In this document: piece after piece, positions 63,125 through 64,000 of the stretch
Layout of the letters: every line of letters starts with the position of its first letter
Numbering within the stretch: position 1 is the first letter of the stretch
Assembly: GCA_016180855.1 (NCBI GenBank)
Contig: JACPAL010000009.1
Location: 62,001-126,000 of the forward strand
Direction: 5' to 3'
Length of the DNA stretch: 64,000 nucleotides
DNA from: Deltaproteobacteria bacterium
Lineage (GTDB): Bacteria > UBA10199 > JACPAL01
Program-made: the position numbers and the translations under genes
Notes under the pieces: generated by a model
Seen by the model: only the letters and a program-made list of their open reading frames with translations
Database searches by the model: none
What the model was told of the DNA's origin: nothing

Positions 63125-63526
63125 ATGAGATTTATCTCCCACTCTCCAGAAGAGACAAAAAAAATTGCAGTTCAATTTGTACGGGAACTGAGTCTCGGGA
63201 ACGTCATTGGTCTCAAGGGGGATCTTGGCAGTGGCAAGACAACTTTTGTTCAGGGGATGGCTCAGGGGCTTGGGATCGATGACCGCCATTACGTGAATTC
63301 TCCCACCTTTACGCTCGTCAATGTTTACGGTCCGTTAGTTCATGTCGATCTCTACCGGATTGAAAGTCCAATAGAGCTTGCAAGTTTGGGACTGGAGGAT
63401 TATCTCGGCAGTCATATCGTTGTTATTGAATGGGCGGAGAAATTTGATCAGAAAACCGATCGGGAGGTCTTCATCAGATCGGCCAACCCGATGAAAGAGG
63501 GGGAGAGGCAAATTGAGATCGTTTGA
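63125..63526 (+). CDS. tsaE: tRNA threonylcarbamoyladenosine biosynthesis ATPase TsaE
   Basis: 133-residue P-loop ATPase for t6A37 formation in tRNA, working with TsaB and TsaD. Walker A GDLGSGKTTFVQGMAQGLG (about 34-52), NSPTFTLVN, VHVDLYRIES, and VIEWAEKF. ATG 63125 lies right after the repeat; a longer start would include repeat DNA. It overlaps the next gene by 14 bases. Confidence 0.94.
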   Translation: MRFISHSPEETKKIAVQFVRELSLGNVIGLKGDLGSGKTTFVQGMAQGLGIDDRHYVNSPTFTLVNVYGPLVHVDLYRIESPIELASLGLEDYLGSHIVVIEWAEKFDQKTDREVFIRSANPMKEGERQIEIV

Positions 63527-64000
63527 CCTTGTGGTGATCGGTGGGGGGCCTGGGGGGTATGTTGCCGCTATTCGTGCAGCCCAACGGGGGTTCAAGGTTG
63601 CCCTTGTTGAAAAAGGAGAACTGGGGGGAACCTGTCTCCACCGAGGTTGCATCCCTTCCAAGGCGTATCTTGCCGCCGCTGAAATGATCGAAAGCGCTCG
63701 AAGGGCCGAAAAAGTCGGGATCCATTTTGATCCTCCCCGGATCGATTTTGCCAAGCTGGTTCAAGGTAAAGATGAAAAGGTGAAGAGACTCGAGTCCGGG
63801 ATCGCAGGTCTCATTAAAGGGAACAAGATTGAATTTTTTCAGGGGGAGGGGCGTCTTGAGGCGGTTGATAAGATTCTTGTTGGTGCCGAGACGCTATCGG
63901 CTCGGCAAATCCTGCTCGCAACAGGGACGCAGCCGATCCGTCCGACGGCCTTTCTATTTGACGGCCAATCGATTTTAACGACCGATGAGTTGTTCAAGCT
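63513..64000 (+). CDS. lpd: Dihydrolipoyl dehydrogenase (3' end outside window)
   Basis: The visible 162 residues show FAD-binding VVIGGGPGGYVAAIRAAQ (about 6-23), the redox-active disulfide in LGGTCLHRGCIPSKAYL (two Cys five residues apart), and LLATGTQP. This is the E3 component of 2-oxo acid dehydrogenase complexes or the glycine cleavage system. The start is TTG 63513, 5 bases after GGGGAGAGG and overlapping the tsaE end; no ATG fits. Confidence 0.93.
   Translation, partial: MRSFDLVVIGGGPGGYVAAIRAAQRGFKVALVEKGELGGTCLHRGCIPSKAYLAAAEMIESARRAEKVGIHFDPPRIDFAKLVQGKDEKVKRLESGIAGLIKGNKIEFFQGEGRLEAVDKILVGAETLSARQILLATGTQPIRPTAFLFDGQSILTTDELFK

Overview
The window looks like a chromosomal stretch of a Gram-negative bacterium of deltaproteobacterial type (the old Deltaproteobacteria: Myxococcota, Bdellovibrionota and related uncultured lineages). 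The reasons are a surface protein with 14 myxobacterial-type cysteine repeats (DUF4215), lipoproteins with lipoboxes, a TRAP transporter with a TatT-like lipoprotein, GlnD, and the block tilS-ftsH-folP-glmM-pdxJ-nnr-tsaE. This placement is an inference from gene content. No rRNA, tRNA or CRISPR array was recognised. Coding density is high: with the starts chosen here, no gap exceeds about 225 bases.

Layout. 1-3.8 kb: 3' part of the DUF4215 protein, then rpmE-prfA-prmC in reverse. 3.8-10.3 kb: a cation/Ca2+ exchanger-like protein, a broken carotenoid (CruF-like) gene, NfeD protease plus slipin, a VapBC-type toxin-antitoxin pair and an HD-GYP response regulator. 10.3-17 kb: three tiny genes, a HhH-GPD DNA glycosylase, an M16 peptidase, a histidine phosphatase and ligA. 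17-26.9 kb: nadA, an M1 aminopeptidase lipoprotein, a DUF4143 ATPase, comEC and unknowns. 27-36.9 kb: alkyltransferase, IscS-type desulfurase, a large lipoprotein, and a complete suf operon (rrf2-sufB-sufC-sufD-sufS-sufU-DUF59-grxD). 36.9-43.5 kb: a kinase-dCMP deaminase fusion divergent from dcd, a TRAP transporter set and a thiolase. 43.6-64 kb: HNH nuclease, RluD-type synthase, mutS, amidase, glnD, miaB, DUF151 protein, gamma carbonic anhydrase-like protein, tilS, ftsH, folP, glmM, pdxJ, nnr, tsaE and the start of a dihydrolipoyl dehydrogenase gene.

The most unusual signal is a set of small palindromic elements. One family has a hairpin with a conserved 8-nt loop (AGCAAGCA or AGTCAGCA) closed by variable but mostly complementary stems. 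It lies in frame inside prmC, the glycosylase gene and ligA, and also between rpmE and prfA. A different 98-bp palindrome is read through in the carotenoid gene. A third family of about 125 bp occurs twice (53130, 62975) with covarying arms, right at the stop codons of the preceding genes. A fourth palindrome provides the stop codon of the toxin gene. This resembles the Rickettsia palindromic elements that insert into coding sequence without destroying the gene.

Three genes are broken or shortened at an end. nadA is frameshifted by a perfect 56-bp tandem duplication, ligA has lost its last BRCT codons through a frameshift with a readable remnant, and the carotenoid gene is frameshifted near its start. 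These could be real gene decay or assembly errors; read-level data would decide.
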